From contig CAZNAI010000003.1 in the NCBI GenBank assembly GCA_964571235.1, positions 310,001-374,000 of the forward strand: a stretch of DNA of 64,000 nucleotides, read 5' to 3'. Below the pieces are notes generated by a model. The model did no database searches. It was not told where the DNA came from and worked only from the letters and a program-made list of their open reading frames with translations. The position numbers and the translations under genes were made by a program. This stretch comes from JACRAV01 sp964571235. GTDB lineage: Bacteria; Zixibacteria; MSB-5A5; GN15; FEB-12. The stretch's first letter is position 1. Every line of letters starts with the position of its first letter. Positions 34,105 through 42,958 of the stretch are shown here, in pieces.

Positions 34105-34170
34105 CCCCCGGTCTATTATCCCATAAATCTCTCTTGAACAGCCGGAGCTCTTGCGCGTTATTGATAGCGT

Positions 34171-34707
34171 ATGTATCGCCGAACCATTCTGCTCACCATC
34201 GCTGTAGTCGTGGTTTTTGCCGGGTGTGCCTCCCGCTACCGGTTGTCGCTGTACTTGAACTTGGATGAATCGCGCCGCTCACTGAAGATCGAGCAGTCGC
34301 AATACTTGGTTAACGCCAAGCTGGGCGACCCGTACGGCGAACAGAAAGTGCTGACAGGCGACGGCACCTGTCTGGTACTGCTCACTTCAGCTCGGGGAGA
34401 TAAAGTAGAACTTCCCTCCAAGAGTCTTTTGTCTTTCGATGAGTACCTTAAGATTCGGTTCTTTGTCGAACTCCCCAATCGGATCAAAACAGGAACAATT
34501 GATCTCAAAGGCCATTCATTTGTTCAACTACTCGGTCGATACACTCTGCAACCGGAAGAAAAAATCTTTTTGGTCGATAGCGGCACAATGATCGTCGACT
34601 CGATCGTGAAAGAACACCTGTTCGCCACCGTGAAGGGGCATTATTTCAACGCCAAGTCCCGACCGCTTATGTTCGACGGTCAGTTTCGGGCGAAGATTCG
34701 CAAGTGA
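34171..34707 (+). CDS. Lipoprotein of unknown function
   Basis: Protein of 178 residues with a lipoprotein signal ending VVFAGC. The rest is beta-rich (VLTGDGTCLVLLTSARGD, then KIRFFVELPNR) and ends with a basic RAKIRK tail. No family is recognised. It follows the acyltransferase gene by 66 bases on the same strand, so it could belong to the same transcript, and it is convergent with the macro-domain gene whose stop is adjacent. The ribosome site is weak. Confidence 0.6.
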   Translation: MYRRTILLTIAVVVVFAGCASRYRLSLYLNLDESRRSLKIEQSQYLVNAKLGDPYGEQKVLTGDGTCLVLLTSARGDKVELPSKSLLSFDEYLKIRFFVELPNRIKTGTIDLKGHSFVQLLGRYTLQPEEKIFLVDSGTMIVDSIVKEHLFATVKGHYFNAKSRPLMFDGQFRAKIRK

Positions 34708-35223
34708 TCACTCGCGATTCTTCTTAGCGAAGGCGTCAGAAAATACTTTCCACGCGACATCATCGTACAAACAGAAAACCACCCGCTCGACTGATACCAG
34801 CCGCGACTCCATCCCTCGGACGGTTCCGATCATAAGATTCGCGCACGCCGTGATAGGGAATCCTCCCACGCCGGTTCCAAACGCCGGAAAGGCAATCGAC
34901 CTGATCTTGTACTGCTCAGCCAGATTCAGGCACGCAATGGTTGCCTGGCGAATAAAAGTGTCGCGCGTCCGCAAATCCTGACCCATAACCGCCGCATGAA
35001 ATATCGCCTTGAACGGCAAACTGCCCGAGCCTGTCACGATCGCCACTCCCGGCATAACAGGCCCCTGAGCCATTGCCTCTTCTTCAATAGAACTCCCGCC
35101 GGCCAGTTTGATCGCTCCCGCCACACCTGAGCCCATCCAGAACTCGTTATTGGCCGCATTCACAATCACCTCGGTGTCGACGTGAGTGATATCCCCCTTG
35201 ACAATTTCGATGCTAAGCGGCAT
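34708..35223 (-). CDS. Macro domain protein
   Basis: Protein of 171 residues, a single macro domain. The ADP-ribose-binding motifs are IVKGDITHVDTEVIVNAAN, GSGVAGAIKLAGG and AFPAFGTGVGGFP. Members bind or hydrolyse ADP-ribose derivatives, such as O-acetyl-ADP-ribose, or remove ADP-ribose from proteins or DNA. The frame extends upstream to a GTG, but the ATG at 35223 is the natural start and overlaps the preceding PAP2 gene by 11 bases. It is the last gene of the five-gene operon. Confidence 0.88.
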   Translation of the reverse strand: MPLSIEIVKGDITHVDTEVIVNAANNEFWMGSGVAGAIKLAGGSSIEEEAMAQGPVMPGVAIVTGSGSLPFKAIFHAAVMGQDLRTRDTFIRQATIACLNLAEQYKIRSIAFPAFGTGVGGFPITACANLMIGTVRGMESRLVSVERVVFCLYDDVAWKVFSDAFAKKNRE

Positions 35224-35773
35224 TGCCACGTTTCCCACGGCTGATTATCCGCCCGCTGACCTCTGAAATTACACTTCCAACCAGTAGACCAAGAACTGCG
35301 CCGACGAGCACATCGGCCGGATAATGCACACCGACAAAAACCCGGCTGATTGCAACTAAGAATGCAATCGCAAACAAGTACCAGTGCATCTTTGGGGCCT
35401 TTGTGCGCCAAAACGCAAATTGGGCGAAAGCGTTGGCCGCGTGCGATGACGGCATCGACAATCCCGCCCCGCAATTGACCAGCAAATGAACATCCGTAAG
35501 CGTCTGGCACGGACGTGGCCGGTCAAACAACGGCTTCAGTACCGAGCTTGCAATCAAATCACTGGCCGCAAGTGTCAGTATCGAAGCCACCACCTGCCAC
35601 CGTCGTTCTTTTGGTCCTTTCCATAGTAAGATCAACATCACGGCGGCATAGCCGATTCTCAGATTCCAGTCAGAAGTGATTTGCGGCATCAACAAATTAG
35701 TAACTGCGTTCGCGCAGTCGGTGTTGATAAACCGGAAAATCTGAAGGTCGATTTGTGCCAGCGTTTCAAGCAT
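35213..35773 (-). CDS. PAP2 family phosphatase, UppP/BcrC-like
   Basis: Membrane lipid phosphatase of 186 residues with five or six hydrophobic segments. The three PAP2 motifs are present: KPLFDRPRP, PSSHAANAF and SRVFVGVHYPADV. Family members remove phosphate from lipids such as undecaprenyl pyrophosphate, phosphatidate or lipid A, with the active site facing the periplasm. Substrate cannot be decided here. The ATG overlaps the end of the PfkB gene by eight bases, indicating translational coupling. Confidence 0.88.
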   Translation of the reverse strand: MLETLAQIDLQIFRFINTDCANAVTNLLMPQITSDWNLRIGYAAVMLILLWKGPKERRWQVVASILTLAASDLIASSVLKPLFDRPRPCQTLTDVHLLVNCGAGLSMPSSHAANAFAQFAFWRTKAPKMHWYLFAIAFLVAISRVFVGVHYPADVLVGAVLGLLVGSVISEVSGRIISRGKRGNAA

Positions 35774-36701
35774 ACATCGGGCGCTTTCTTTTTAGAAACG
35801 AGCAAACCTGTGCGAGTGTCGGGATCCCCGTTCTTGCCCCCGGCTGAGTGCATTTGAGCGCGGCGGTCGCGGCGCCAAGCCGAAGCCGTGCTTGCATTGG
35901 CTCGCCGTGCAAGAGAGCATAGATATATCCGGTATGGAATGCATCACCCGCCCCGGTAGTATCGACATTCTTTACTTTGAATGCGCCGTATGTTGTGAAT
36001 TCACCGTTCTCAAATCCGGTCGAACCTTTGATTCCCTCTGTGACAACAATTGTGCCGTGGCAGAGCCGGGACAGCTTCTCGATCGCTTTTCGCGCCGTGA
36101 AGGTCTTTGTGAACGGAAAGGCGTACGAGTCGGCGACTATCAAGTGGTCAACCAAAGGAAATATCGGCGAAACGTCATTGCGGATTGAGCCAATATCAAA
36201 AGTAATAACCGCTCTGATCGACTTTGCCCATCTCGCCAATTTCATACAGGCCGGTAAGTCGCGGCCATCTAAATGAACGAGCTGAGGATGCGGCAAATGC
36301 GAGGTATCAATATCCCGTGGCGTCAGTCGTGCCCCGCGATGCAACGCGATAGTCCGTCGCCCCGATCCTGTTTCGATAAAGCCGATCGCCGCATCCGAGG
36401 GTTGATCGCGCTTGATCACGATAAATTCTTTGGAGACTCTATCTTTAACAATCTCCTGCATGTTGATCTTGCCGGCATAGTCATCGCCGAGCGCCGTGAT
36501 AATCCCTGTCTTCAGTCCAAAGCGAGCCAGTCCGACCATGACATTTGGGATCGGACCGCCCCCCTGAAAGATAATATGCGAGGCGTCGAGTTTTCCCCCC
36601 GGCTTGGGAAATCGATCAATTGTAAACAAAATGTCCAATGGCATGATCCCAAGACCAAGGACATCAAGTCTGCCGCGCCTTTGCTTTGCTTTCTTTTCCA
36701 T
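35766..36701 (-). CDS. PfkB family carbohydrate kinase
   Basis: Sugar or nucleoside kinase of 311 residues of the ribokinase fold. GLGIMPLDILFTIDRFPKPG opens the domain, FQGGGPIPNVMVGLARFG is the first signature, and VDTTGAGDAFHTGYIYALL is the second, with the catalytic aspartate in GAGDAF. ATP phosphorylates a sugar hydroxyl; the substrate is unknown. Two starts are possible: ATG at 36701, listed, and a TTG at 36734 with AAGGGG ahead that would overlap the YigZ gene by 14 bases. It is third in the operon. Confidence 0.85.
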   Translation of the reverse strand: MEKKAKQRRGRLDVLGLGIMPLDILFTIDRFPKPGGKLDASHIIFQGGGPIPNVMVGLARFGLKTGIITALGDDYAGKINMQEIVKDRVSKEFIVIKRDQPSDAAIGFIETGSGRRTIALHRGARLTPRDIDTSHLPHPQLVHLDGRDLPACMKLARWAKSIRAVITFDIGSIRNDVSPIFPLVDHLIVADSYAFPFTKTFTARKAIEKLSRLCHGTIVVTEGIKGSTGFENGEFTTYGAFKVKNVDTTGAGDAFHTGYIYALLHGEPMQARLRLGAATAALKCTQPGARTGIPTLAQVCSFLKRKRPMYA

Positions 36702-36720
36702 TAGTTCATCGTGACCGGTG

Positions 36721-37329
36721 TCAGACCGATTCAAACCGCCCCTTGCCGGCGGTCAACTCAACAAATTGCGCCGCAAGTTCGTCAAATCGACTTCGTCGAA
36801 TCTCCACCACGAGCGCAACTTCGGCTGTAAACTGCGATTCCACGACCGTCGCACCAAGCTTCGCCAGCAATCGCGAGAGTCGTTCATACAGCGAGAATTC
36901 AATCGTGCATCGGGCGCGAACAGTGAGATATTTCTGCACCTGGCCGGCCGCAGATATGGCCTGTGCCGCAGTGTCGGCATACGCATGGGCGAGTCCACCT
37001 GTGCCAAGTTTCGTCCCGCCAAAATATCTGGTGACGACAACCAGCGTATCGGTCAACCCAGCGCCGAAGAGTGCGTCATAAATCGGCCGTCCGGCGGTGC
37101 CGTTTGGTTCGCCGTCGTCGGAATACTTAAACTGCGGCGCACCTTCGTGACCGACTCGATAGGCATAACAATGATGTGTCGCCGCGTATTCGCGTTTACG
37201 AATCGCTTCAAGCGCACTCTGCGCTGAAGTTACGGTCATCGCCTGCACAACTTCACCAATGAACCGCGAACCCTGCACTTTGATTTCCGCCCGCGACGGC
37301 CGCGCGATCGTCAAATACTCGTCGTCCAT
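36721..37329 (-). CDS. YigZ/IMPACT family protein
   Basis: Protein of 202 residues with UPF0029/IMPACT signatures: GSRFIGEVVQA, HHCYAYRVG, FKYSDDGEPNGTAGRPI and VVVTRYFGGTKLGTGGL. A short C-terminal alpha/beta domain follows (TAEVALVVEIRRSRF). The fold relates to domains that bind nucleic acids and, in eukaryotic IMPACT, to translation control; the bacterial role is unclear. The ATG lies five bases after the DprA-like gene stop, with coupling likely. Confidence 0.92.
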   Translation of the reverse strand: MDDEYLTIARPSRAEIKVQGSRFIGEVVQAMTVTSAQSALEAIRKREYAATHHCYAYRVGHEGAPQFKYSDDGEPNGTAGRPIYDALFGAGLTDTLVVVTRYFGGTKLGTGGLAHAYADTAAQAISAAGQVQKYLTVRARCTIEFSLYERLSRLLAKLGATVVESQFTAEVALVVEIRRSRFDELAAQFVELTAGKGRFESV

Positions 37330-37333
37330 TGTC

Positions 37334-38254
37334 TCAGACCAGCGCCTTGACCATATCCGCTACCGAATCGTATCCTCGCATCGGAATCGCGCCGCAGTCC
37401 ACCGCCAAAGCCAGTGATTGCTCGTCGGCGAGCGCACCGTGAACCGGGTCGACAAAGAAAAAGGCCAGTTTGCCGCACTGATCACAAAATTCGAGCGCAT
37501 CGAGCGCCCGCTTTGAATCAGAATACAATTCGGTAAACACCACGCCATCCGACAGGCCCACCAGTAGCCGATTGGCCTGGCTGACGCTATCAGTTGTCGG
37601 TTGAGATTCGGGAAAATACTCGGAGATCACCCCACCATGCGCGGCGATATCAATAGCCAGCGCCATTTCGTCAGAGCCGGCAATACTGTCAAAGCCGGAT
37701 TCAATCACGGCAAATGACTCCGCGCTGACTGTTCGCGCGGCCAAATGCGCGGCGGCGCCGATACCGCCGCCAAGTGAGCTCAGAATCTGCACCTTGTCCT
37801 GCGCAAAGCGACGGGTCAGTTTGGTGGTTATTTCAATTCCTTCGTTGGTAGCGTTGTCAGCACCAACAATCGCGACCGCCTTTTTCGACAAATCCGTTAC
37901 CCGTCCCCGAGATAACAAGAATAACGGTGGATCGTTTAGTTCAAAAAGCCGGTGCGGATATGTTTCATCGAACCGGGTCGCCACGCCAATATCCCGCTGG
38001 GTTAGTGACTTCACCAGTTCCTCGGCCTCGCCAAGATGCCCGGCGGATTTGGCAATCCTTCCGGCGACCTGAGCCGGGACACCGTCGATCTTTGAAATCA
38101 CTCCTTTGTCGGCTGATAACAAACCATCGAGTGATCCAAACGTCCGCATGAGCAAATCGAAAAGTCGGGGCGTTACCCCACCAAAACGGGCCAGGGCGAT
38201 CACTTTGGTGGCGGGAGAATATCCGGCGGGGTCAGTCATGCGGTAATCTATCAT
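37334..38254 (-). CDS. Divergent DprA/Smf-like protein
   Basis: Protein of 306 residues with the DprA layout: an N-terminal helix-hairpin-helix-like part (FGSLDGLLSADKGVISKIDG) and a Rossmann-like LOG fold (KKAVAIVGADNATNEGIEI, then QILSSLGGGIGAAAHLAA). The usual GSR..S.YG and SGGA.GID motifs of DprA are changed to VGADNATNEG and SSLGGGIGA, so single-strand DNA loading of RecA may be lost or altered. NRLLVGLSDGVVFTE matches the canonical NRIIAGLS region. First gene of a minus-strand operon with YigZ, PfkB, PAP2 and macro domain. No ribosome site is obvious. Confidence 0.75.
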   Translation of the reverse strand: MIDYRMTDPAGYSPATKVIALARFGGVTPRLFDLLMRTFGSLDGLLSADKGVISKIDGVPAQVAGRIAKSAGHLGEAEELVKSLTQRDIGVATRFDETYPHRLFELNDPPLFLLSRGRVTDLSKKAVAIVGADNATNEGIEITTKLTRRFAQDKVQILSSLGGGIGAAAHLAARTVSAESFAVIESGFDSIAGSDEMALAIDIAAHGGVISEYFPESQPTTDSVSQANRLLVGLSDGVVFTELYSDSKRALDALEFCDQCGKLAFFFVDPVHGALADEQSLALAVDCGAIPMRGYDSVADMVKALV

Positions 38255-38322
38255 TTTGCGCGGTCAAGTCAAACGGCGCAAGCCGGTTGTAATTGGACCG
38301 GGCTAACCGTATATTTGCCGTC

Positions 38323-39165
38323 ATGAAACTGCTCACTTTATTGAGTATCACAATCTTCGCGGGGGTAGCTTTGCACGGGTGCGGCAAACCCACTCCCGAA
38401 GAGTACCGCGAGCAGGGGAAGAAGTATTTCGCGCAGGAAAAATATGCACAAGCGCGCGACGCTTTTGGCAAAGCACTCAACGCCAATCCCTCCGACCGGG
38501 AACTTCTCTATCTCATGGGTATCGCCTACCGAAAAGATCAGATGTATGACTCGGCCCTGTCGGCGCTTCGTCGGGTTGACCTGTTGCATCCGCAGGACCG
38601 GGAGATCAAACAAAATCTCTACGATGTCGCCATGGCGCTCAATGACTGGCCGGTCGCCCGCTCGGCTCTCAAAGGGCTGATGGATGTCCACGCCGCGCCG
38701 CCGCACCCGTGGAAAATAATGGCCGACCTCTGGCGGCGATCTGATCATCCGGGCAATACCTATGCCGCGGCCAAACTGGCTCTACTGGAAGATCCCGAGG
38801 ATGCCCAGATGTGGGTGCTGGCCGCCAACAGCGCATACCTGGTCGACTCGGCGCAGGCATCGCTGGCATACATTGATACGGCTATCGCAAAGTTCGGCGC
38901 CACCGATCTGCTTATTGCCAATCGGGGTACTTACTTGAGTTTCGCCAAGAAGTACGACTCGGCCGAAGTGGTCTTTAGAGAACTGATTGCCAAAGACTCC
39001 GGATCGGCGCAATATCAATTGAGTCTTGCCCACGCGCTCTCCGCCCAGAGTTCGCGCACCAAGCAGAAGGAAGCGCTTGAGTATTACCGTAAAGTAGCCC
39101 CAAAGCTCGGGCCGGAATTCCAGCTCGATTCAATTATCAAAGATCTCGAGGGCAAACTGAAATAA
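38323..39165 (+). CDS. TPR lipoprotein
   Basis: Protein of 280 residues with a lipoprotein signal ending GVALHGC. Tetratricopeptide repeats begin at once (GKKYFAQEKYAQARDAFGKA and LYLMGIAYRKDQMYDSALSA) and continue to the end. The ATG at 38323 is preferred to the in-frame start at 38293 because it begins the signal peptide. It would sit in the periplasm, anchored to a membrane, and likely acts as a protein-protein scaffold, for instance in envelope biogenesis. It is divergent from the DprA-like gene. Confidence 0.75.
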   Translation: MKLLTLLSITIFAGVALHGCGKPTPEEYREQGKKYFAQEKYAQARDAFGKALNANPSDRELLYLMGIAYRKDQMYDSALSALRRVDLLHPQDREIKQNLYDVAMALNDWPVARSALKGLMDVHAAPPHPWKIMADLWRRSDHPGNTYAAAKLALLEDPEDAQMWVLAANSAYLVDSAQASLAYIDTAIAKFGATDLLIANRGTYLSFAKKYDSAEVVFRELIAKDSGSAQYQLSLAHALSAQSSRTKQKEALEYYRKVAPKLGPEFQLDSIIKDLEGKLK

Positions 39166-39168
39166 AAT

Positions 39169-39193
39169 GGGCGGGACCGGGTGGTCCCGCCCA
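39169..39193 (+). terminator. Hairpin after the TPR lipoprotein
   Basis: gggcgggacc pairs with ggtcccgccc right after the stop codon, but no T-run follows. It may still cause termination or protect the 3' end. A second hairpin, tgtcctcttggggaca, follows. Confidence 0.5.
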
Positions 39194-39287
39194 AGCCTGT
39201 CCTCTTGGGGACAGAGACAGGAGGGGGTATGTTGTCTACAACTCTTTATACACTCCCGGTTAGTTTCAGGTTCCGCAGTTTCAAATA

Positions 39288-39317
39288 GAAAACTCGCCTC
39301 ACAATGTGAGGCGAGTC
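39288..39317 (-). terminator. Hairpin terminator of the repeat-rich lipoprotein gene
   Basis: On the minus strand actcgcctca pairs with tgaggcgagt and is followed by TTTTC. It lies just beyond the stop of the gene at 39342. Confidence 0.75.
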
Positions 39318-39341
39318 TCTGGTGCCTTCAAATCTGACAAA

Positions 39342-40700
39342 CTAATCATCCAATCCATCATCGTCGTGGTGATCACCATCACCGCCGCGTGGCTGACCGC
39401 TGTGGCCGCCCGGATTGTCCCCCTCTTCGTCATTACAAAGCAGTTTCCAGCGACCGGCCATAAATCCGCCGGGGAGTGAATCGCAATCCGCGAACCCACC
39501 ACGCACAACGCCGGCCCGCACCATGTTGGCATCGAGTATCTGTCCCGCAAACCAACCTCGTACCTTTGACTTGTCATGACTTCGGTTACTTAAGACCCCC
39601 CAGCGTCCCTGCAGGAATCCTTCAAATCCGCCCGCGCTGTCGATCCACTTACCGAAGAACACCTTTGCGCTGTCATCATTGTAGCCATAGTGGCCTTCAA
39701 CATATCCATCGGCCAGACCAAACTTGCTGATCCAACGCCCCTTGAAATAGCCAAGTCCAGTCGAGTCGATCGCTCCCCAATTTCCGCTTAAGAAACCACG
39801 CGGACAAAGATTGCGGTAAATCCGGAGCGCCGAAAACGCCACTTCGTTCGAATCTTCAAGCGTCACAATCGTGTCGAGTTTCAGAAGATCGGCAAGCGAA
39901 AAGACGCGCGTGTATTTCGGCGTCGCAAATGTCAGCGAGGCGTCCTCGGAAGGATATATCGTGTCTATGACTATCCCACCCCCGAAAGTGGTGTCAAACA
40001 CCAATGTCGTGTCATAGTGAATATGAAAGCCCCAGGTGCGAGTTGTGTCGTATGTAATAGTAGTGTCGTGCGTGATTGGGTCGACAATAATGCTTGAGTC
40101 TATGCGCAATATTGTATCGATAACAGGGATCGAATCGATGATTCGGCTCGTATCGACAATAATCGTACTGTCACCCACCGTATCAATAACCGGACGGGGG
40201 CGCGGGACAAAAATATCCACCGCGATTCCGTCGTGGTGCGGCCGGGTGTGCGAAATCCATTCGACTTTTCTGCGATCAGTGCGCGGCAGGATCGTATCGT
40301 TGTCTTCGAATTTGATAACCCGCCTGACCACCAGTGCGCCGCGGCTGATCAAGAGCGATCCGCTCCAGTCAGAAATCTCAGTCTCGGCAGTGTCTTTGCG
40401 AAGATGTCCCCACAACGCGCGGAAATGGTACCAATCGACCGCGCTGTTTGACTGCATCGAATCGATCTGCGCCGAGCTCTGCAATGGGTCGGCGAATGGC
40501 TTTTCATCGTTGGCCGAAGGGTCAAGCGACGGATCGCCGAATCCGGGGGCTTCATTGCTCGATGTATACCCGCCGGTTGGAGTATTCAAATTGAGACCAG
40601 TTGATCCCGATACCGTCGGTTCGGCCGGATTTTTCGAGCATCCGGTAAACGCGGCAATCATTGCGACTGCCGTCAGCGTGAACCACAAGAATCGATTCAT
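39342..40700 (-). CDS. Lipoprotein with MORN-like GxW repeats
   Basis: Protein of 452 residues. The signal peptide ends IAAFTGC, a lipobox. Residues 160-250 hold a low-complexity stretch of alternating Ile, Asp, Thr and Val (for example PVIDTILRIDSSIIVDPI). Residues 300-430 hold six or seven repeats with the pattern G.(L/F).GRW.., such as GLGYFKGRWISKFG, GYVEGHYGYND and GGFMAGRWKLL, which look like MORN-type beta-hairpin repeats. The tail is acidic and His/Gly-rich. Function unknown; probably surface-bound. AAGAGGAG lies nine bases before the ATG. Confidence 0.65.
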   Translation of the reverse strand: MNRFLWFTLTAVAMIAAFTGCSKNPAEPTVSGSTGLNLNTPTGGYTSSNEAPGFGDPSLDPSANDEKPFADPLQSSAQIDSMQSNSAVDWYHFRALWGHLRKDTAETEISDWSGSLLISRGALVVRRVIKFEDNDTILPRTDRRKVEWISHTRPHHDGIAVDIFVPRPRPVIDTVGDSTIIVDTSRIIDSIPVIDTILRIDSSIIVDPITHDTTITYDTTRTWGFHIHYDTTLVFDTTFGGGIVIDTIYPSEDASLTFATPKYTRVFSLADLLKLDTIVTLEDSNEVAFSALRIYRNLCPRGFLSGNWGAIDSTGLGYFKGRWISKFGLADGYVEGHYGYNDDSAKVFFGKWIDSAGGFEGFLQGRWGVLSNRSHDKSKVRGWFAGQILDANMVRAGVVRGGFADCDSLPGGFMAGRWKLLCNDEEGDNPGGHSGQPRGGDGDHHDDDGLDD

Positions 40701-41149
40701 ATGAGCGTCTCCTCTTATAAGAGGTGATTGGGGAAAGTAATTTTCGCTGTCAGTGACTTATTACATTATACAATTGCCATACCACCGCACGGACATAATT
40801 GTTGTGTCTTGTGTCTCATCAAGTTAGCGACAATTCGGTCGCAGGTTTCAAACTGAAACGCCTCTGCTGGTTGTGCAAGAATCAATCCCGGCTGTCCAAT
40901 ATCTTGACAGGGGAGAGATTTGAAAAGATTAGCCCTGCTCCAATTCACGATCTCGTTGCGGCAGGTCTTATCTGCCGTCGGCGGACGAGACCAGCCGCAT
41001 TCTTATTGCCCTGGTGGCCCACCATTTATGGTGGGTTTCACTTTTCGGCTATTGTAGGGATGAACCCAAGCGACGCAAGGCGTCGCGACGCGGTTCAGCC
41101 ATCTTCTTGTACCCACTTGGCAGAACCAAATCGTTACGCTCGGGTTCTG

Positions 41150-41316
41150 CCCTACAACTTGTTGAAAGACCCTGGTCACTGCCGTTGCAAACAGAACGAA
41201 GCAATCTCCTCTTTGTCCTAAGTTGAAACTAATAGATGAGATTGCTTCGTCGCGCCGGGGACGTTGCTCCTCGCAACGACAGCACTGGGGACTTTCTCAA
41301 CAAGCCCCAAAGGATG
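41150..41316. repeat. Large imperfect palindrome (MITE-like), family F
   Basis: Left end ttgttgaaagaccc and right end tctcaacaagcccc are complementary with mismatches. Inside, gccgttgcaaac pairs with the cgcaacgac region and gaagcaatctcct with gagattgcttc. It is organised like the element at 7162-7350. A promoter for the DUF2200 gene begins about 20 bases beyond it. Confidence 0.65.
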
Positions 41317-41335
41317 GGGTACCAGGACTTTCCTT

Positions 41336-41366
41336 TTGCCGTCTTCAGGCCCGTTCTGTATATAAT
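41336..41366 (+). promoter_or_regulatory. Sigma-70-type promoter of the DUF2200 gene
   Basis: TTGCCG at 41336-41341 and a perfect TATAAT at 41361-41366, separated by 19 bases. Transcription would start near 41373, giving a leader of about 18 bases that contains the AAGGAGG ribosome site. Confidence 0.6.
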
Positions 41367-41390
41367 GTCTGTCAGCACAAAGGAGGACCA

Positions 41391-41744
41391 ATGACAGATC
41401 TACACCGTGTCTTCGCCATGAAATTTGGAAGTATCTACCCGCTCTATGTTCAAAAAGTGGAACGCAAGAATCGCACCAAAGATGAAGTCGATCAGGTCAT
41501 CTGCTGGTTGACTGGATACGACAAAGCAGGCCTGCAAAAGCAAATCAAGTCCGGCGTCGATCTTGAGACGTTCTTTTCACAAGCCCCGGCAATGAACCCC
41601 AACACTTCGCTTATCAAAGGTGTCGTATGCGGCGTTCGAGTCGAAGACGTCCCCGATCCACTCATGCGAAAAATTCGCTGTATGGACAAGCTGATTGACG
41701 AACTGGCCAAAGGCAAAGCGATGGAAAAGATTCTGCGGCAGTAG
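41391..41744 (+). CDS. DUF2200 family protein
   Basis: Small soluble protein of 117 residues. The family pattern is clear: HRVFAMKFGSIYPLYVQKVER, EVDQVICWLTGYD, and MRKIRCMDKLIDELAKGK. The function of DUF2200 is unknown. The frame is open far upstream, but the ATG at 41391 has AAGGAGG five bases ahead and a good promoter just before it, so the longer version is rejected. It stands alone between repeats. Confidence 0.85.
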   Translation: MTDLHRVFAMKFGSIYPLYVQKVERKNRTKDEVDQVICWLTGYDKAGLQKQIKSGVDLETFFSQAPAMNPNTSLIKGVVCGVRVEDVPDPLMRKIRCMDKLIDELAKGKAMEKILRQ

Positions 41745-41763
41745 GTAGCTTCGCCACCCTAGT

Positions 41764-41875
41764 GTGTGCGGCAGACGCCCTCGTCTGCCCGTTTACAATC
41801 CGAAGCGCGGGCCGATCCCCGAACCCGCCACTTCTTCGCCGTGGTAACCCAACCTTTAGGTTGGGCTCTTCAATT
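41764..41875. repeat. Family B, H and C hairpins
   Basis: Family B at 41764-41791 (tgtgcggcagacg...cgtctgcccg), a family H end near 41802-41829 and a family C hairpin near 41843-41870 (ggtaacccaacctttaggtt). They separate the DUF2200 gene from the convergent PDZ gene and could act as bidirectional terminators. Confidence 0.65.
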
Positions 41876-41883
41876 CTCTATGA

Positions 41884-42948
41884 TTAGTTCTTGCGCAAAA
41901 CCAAAGTCGTCAATTTTCCGCCACGAAAAACCGCCAGCGTGCTTCCGCCGCGCTCAAGCCCGGCCAATATCCGCTCGTATAATTCGCGGACACTCCCCGG
42001 TCTCCTACCGTCGACCTGCGATACAGCGTCGCCAATCTTCAGCCCGGACTTTCCACCCACTCGATTCGGATCGAGCTTGTCGATTTCATATCGCCCCGAA
42101 GCACCACTCTTGACCGTGAATCCAAGTGTCCCCTTCGCTGGCAGTCCAGCGACTGAGGTTATTGCTTGATCCGAGTTGTCATCGGCCGATATTTGAGGCG
42201 CACGGGTCATATCGACCAGTGGCGAATCATACGGTTCATCCTTCAGCCACTGCGCCAGCGGTCGCGTTACCGAGACTATCCATTTCTTCTGAATCTGCTC
42301 TTCAAATATCTGACGTCCGGGTGTTCGCGCTTTCCAAAACGGAGAATTGTACGCCGCCAATGTTGCCTCGGCGCCGATAAACGATGGCGCCACCGCCAGC
42401 GCGAGTAACATCGCCAGATTATCACGGCGGAAATCGCCGGGGTCCATAAGCGGATGATTGATCACTGCCGAGGGAGCGTCGGTACCGCTTACTTCCGTCT
42501 GCGCCAGAAGCCGTAGCGAGAGGTGATAGATAAGATTAAAAACCATCGACGGTCCAGTCGGCGGCGCCTCGACCGCAATCCCCCGCAATTCACCACCTAC
42601 CGAAATTACAAGCGGGTCGGCTTCGCCGGCCGACGGATAGTACCGAACCAAATAGATTGGAAACGATGTTTCCACCCAGTTGATCCCGGCCAACTGAGAG
42701 AGCTTGGTCAAAATCGAATCCCCCTGCGACTGCCAGACTGCCTGCAATAAACTGTCGTTGCGAGCCACCCAGCGGATATCGGCATTGGCAGAATTGGTGC
42801 GATACCACTCGGGATAAATCGATTGCTGAAACGATACCGCCTTTGTGCGAAGACTCACCCGAGGGATTGGCGGCGTGTCAGCCGCGAAAACCGGCATGTT
42901 TGCACCGAAAACTAACACCGCGAGTATTGTCAGGCGAATCAGGCGCAT
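41884..42948 (-). CDS. Exported protein with C-terminal PDZ domain
   Basis: Protein of 354 residues with a signal peptide (RLTILAVLVFGANMPVFA). The middle resembles a degenerate gluzincin-like peptidase domain (VFNLIYHLSLRLLAQTEV) but no HEXXH is present. The last 90 residues are a PDZ domain (GTLGFTVKSGASGRYEID, GKSGLKIGDAVSQVDGRRPG and VRELYERILAG). PDZ domains bind C-terminal peptides. The ATG at 42948 has GGAG eight bases upstream and lies 11 bases after the upstream gene, so the longer open frame is rejected. Probably periplasmic. Confidence 0.7.
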   Translation of the reverse strand: MRLIRLTILAVLVFGANMPVFAADTPPIPRVSLRTKAVSFQQSIYPEWYRTNSANADIRWVARNDSLLQAVWQSQGDSILTKLSQLAGINWVETSFPIYLVRYYPSAGEADPLVISVGGELRGIAVEAPPTGPSMVFNLIYHLSLRLLAQTEVSGTDAPSAVINHPLMDPGDFRRDNLAMLLALAVAPSFIGAEATLAAYNSPFWKARTPGRQIFEEQIQKKWIVSVTRPLAQWLKDEPYDSPLVDMTRAPQISADDNSDQAITSVAGLPAKGTLGFTVKSGASGRYEIDKLDPNRVGGKSGLKIGDAVSQVDGRRPGSVRELYERILAGLERGGSTLAVFRGGKLTTLVLRKN

Positions 42949-42958
42949 TGTTGCTCCA

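Larger units (their letters stand above)
40701..41390. other. Long intergenic region with repeats
   Basis: Bases 40712-40725 contain the palindrome cctcttataagagg just upstream of the lipoprotein gene, and 40765-40770 reads TATAAT on the minus strand, a possible -10 box. Bases 40800-40950 show nothing I can name. From 40960 to 41316 the region is repeat: a hairpin cggcaggtcttatctgccg, a family C hairpin near 41012-41040, a family G copy near 41115-41157 in inverse orientation to that at 1520, and a large palindrome. A 140-codon open frame over it is rejected. Confidence 0.5.

Noticed and set aside
40799..41221. 140-codon plus-strand open frame
   Set aside because: Most of it lies over family C, G and F repeats; there is no recognisable domain or good start.
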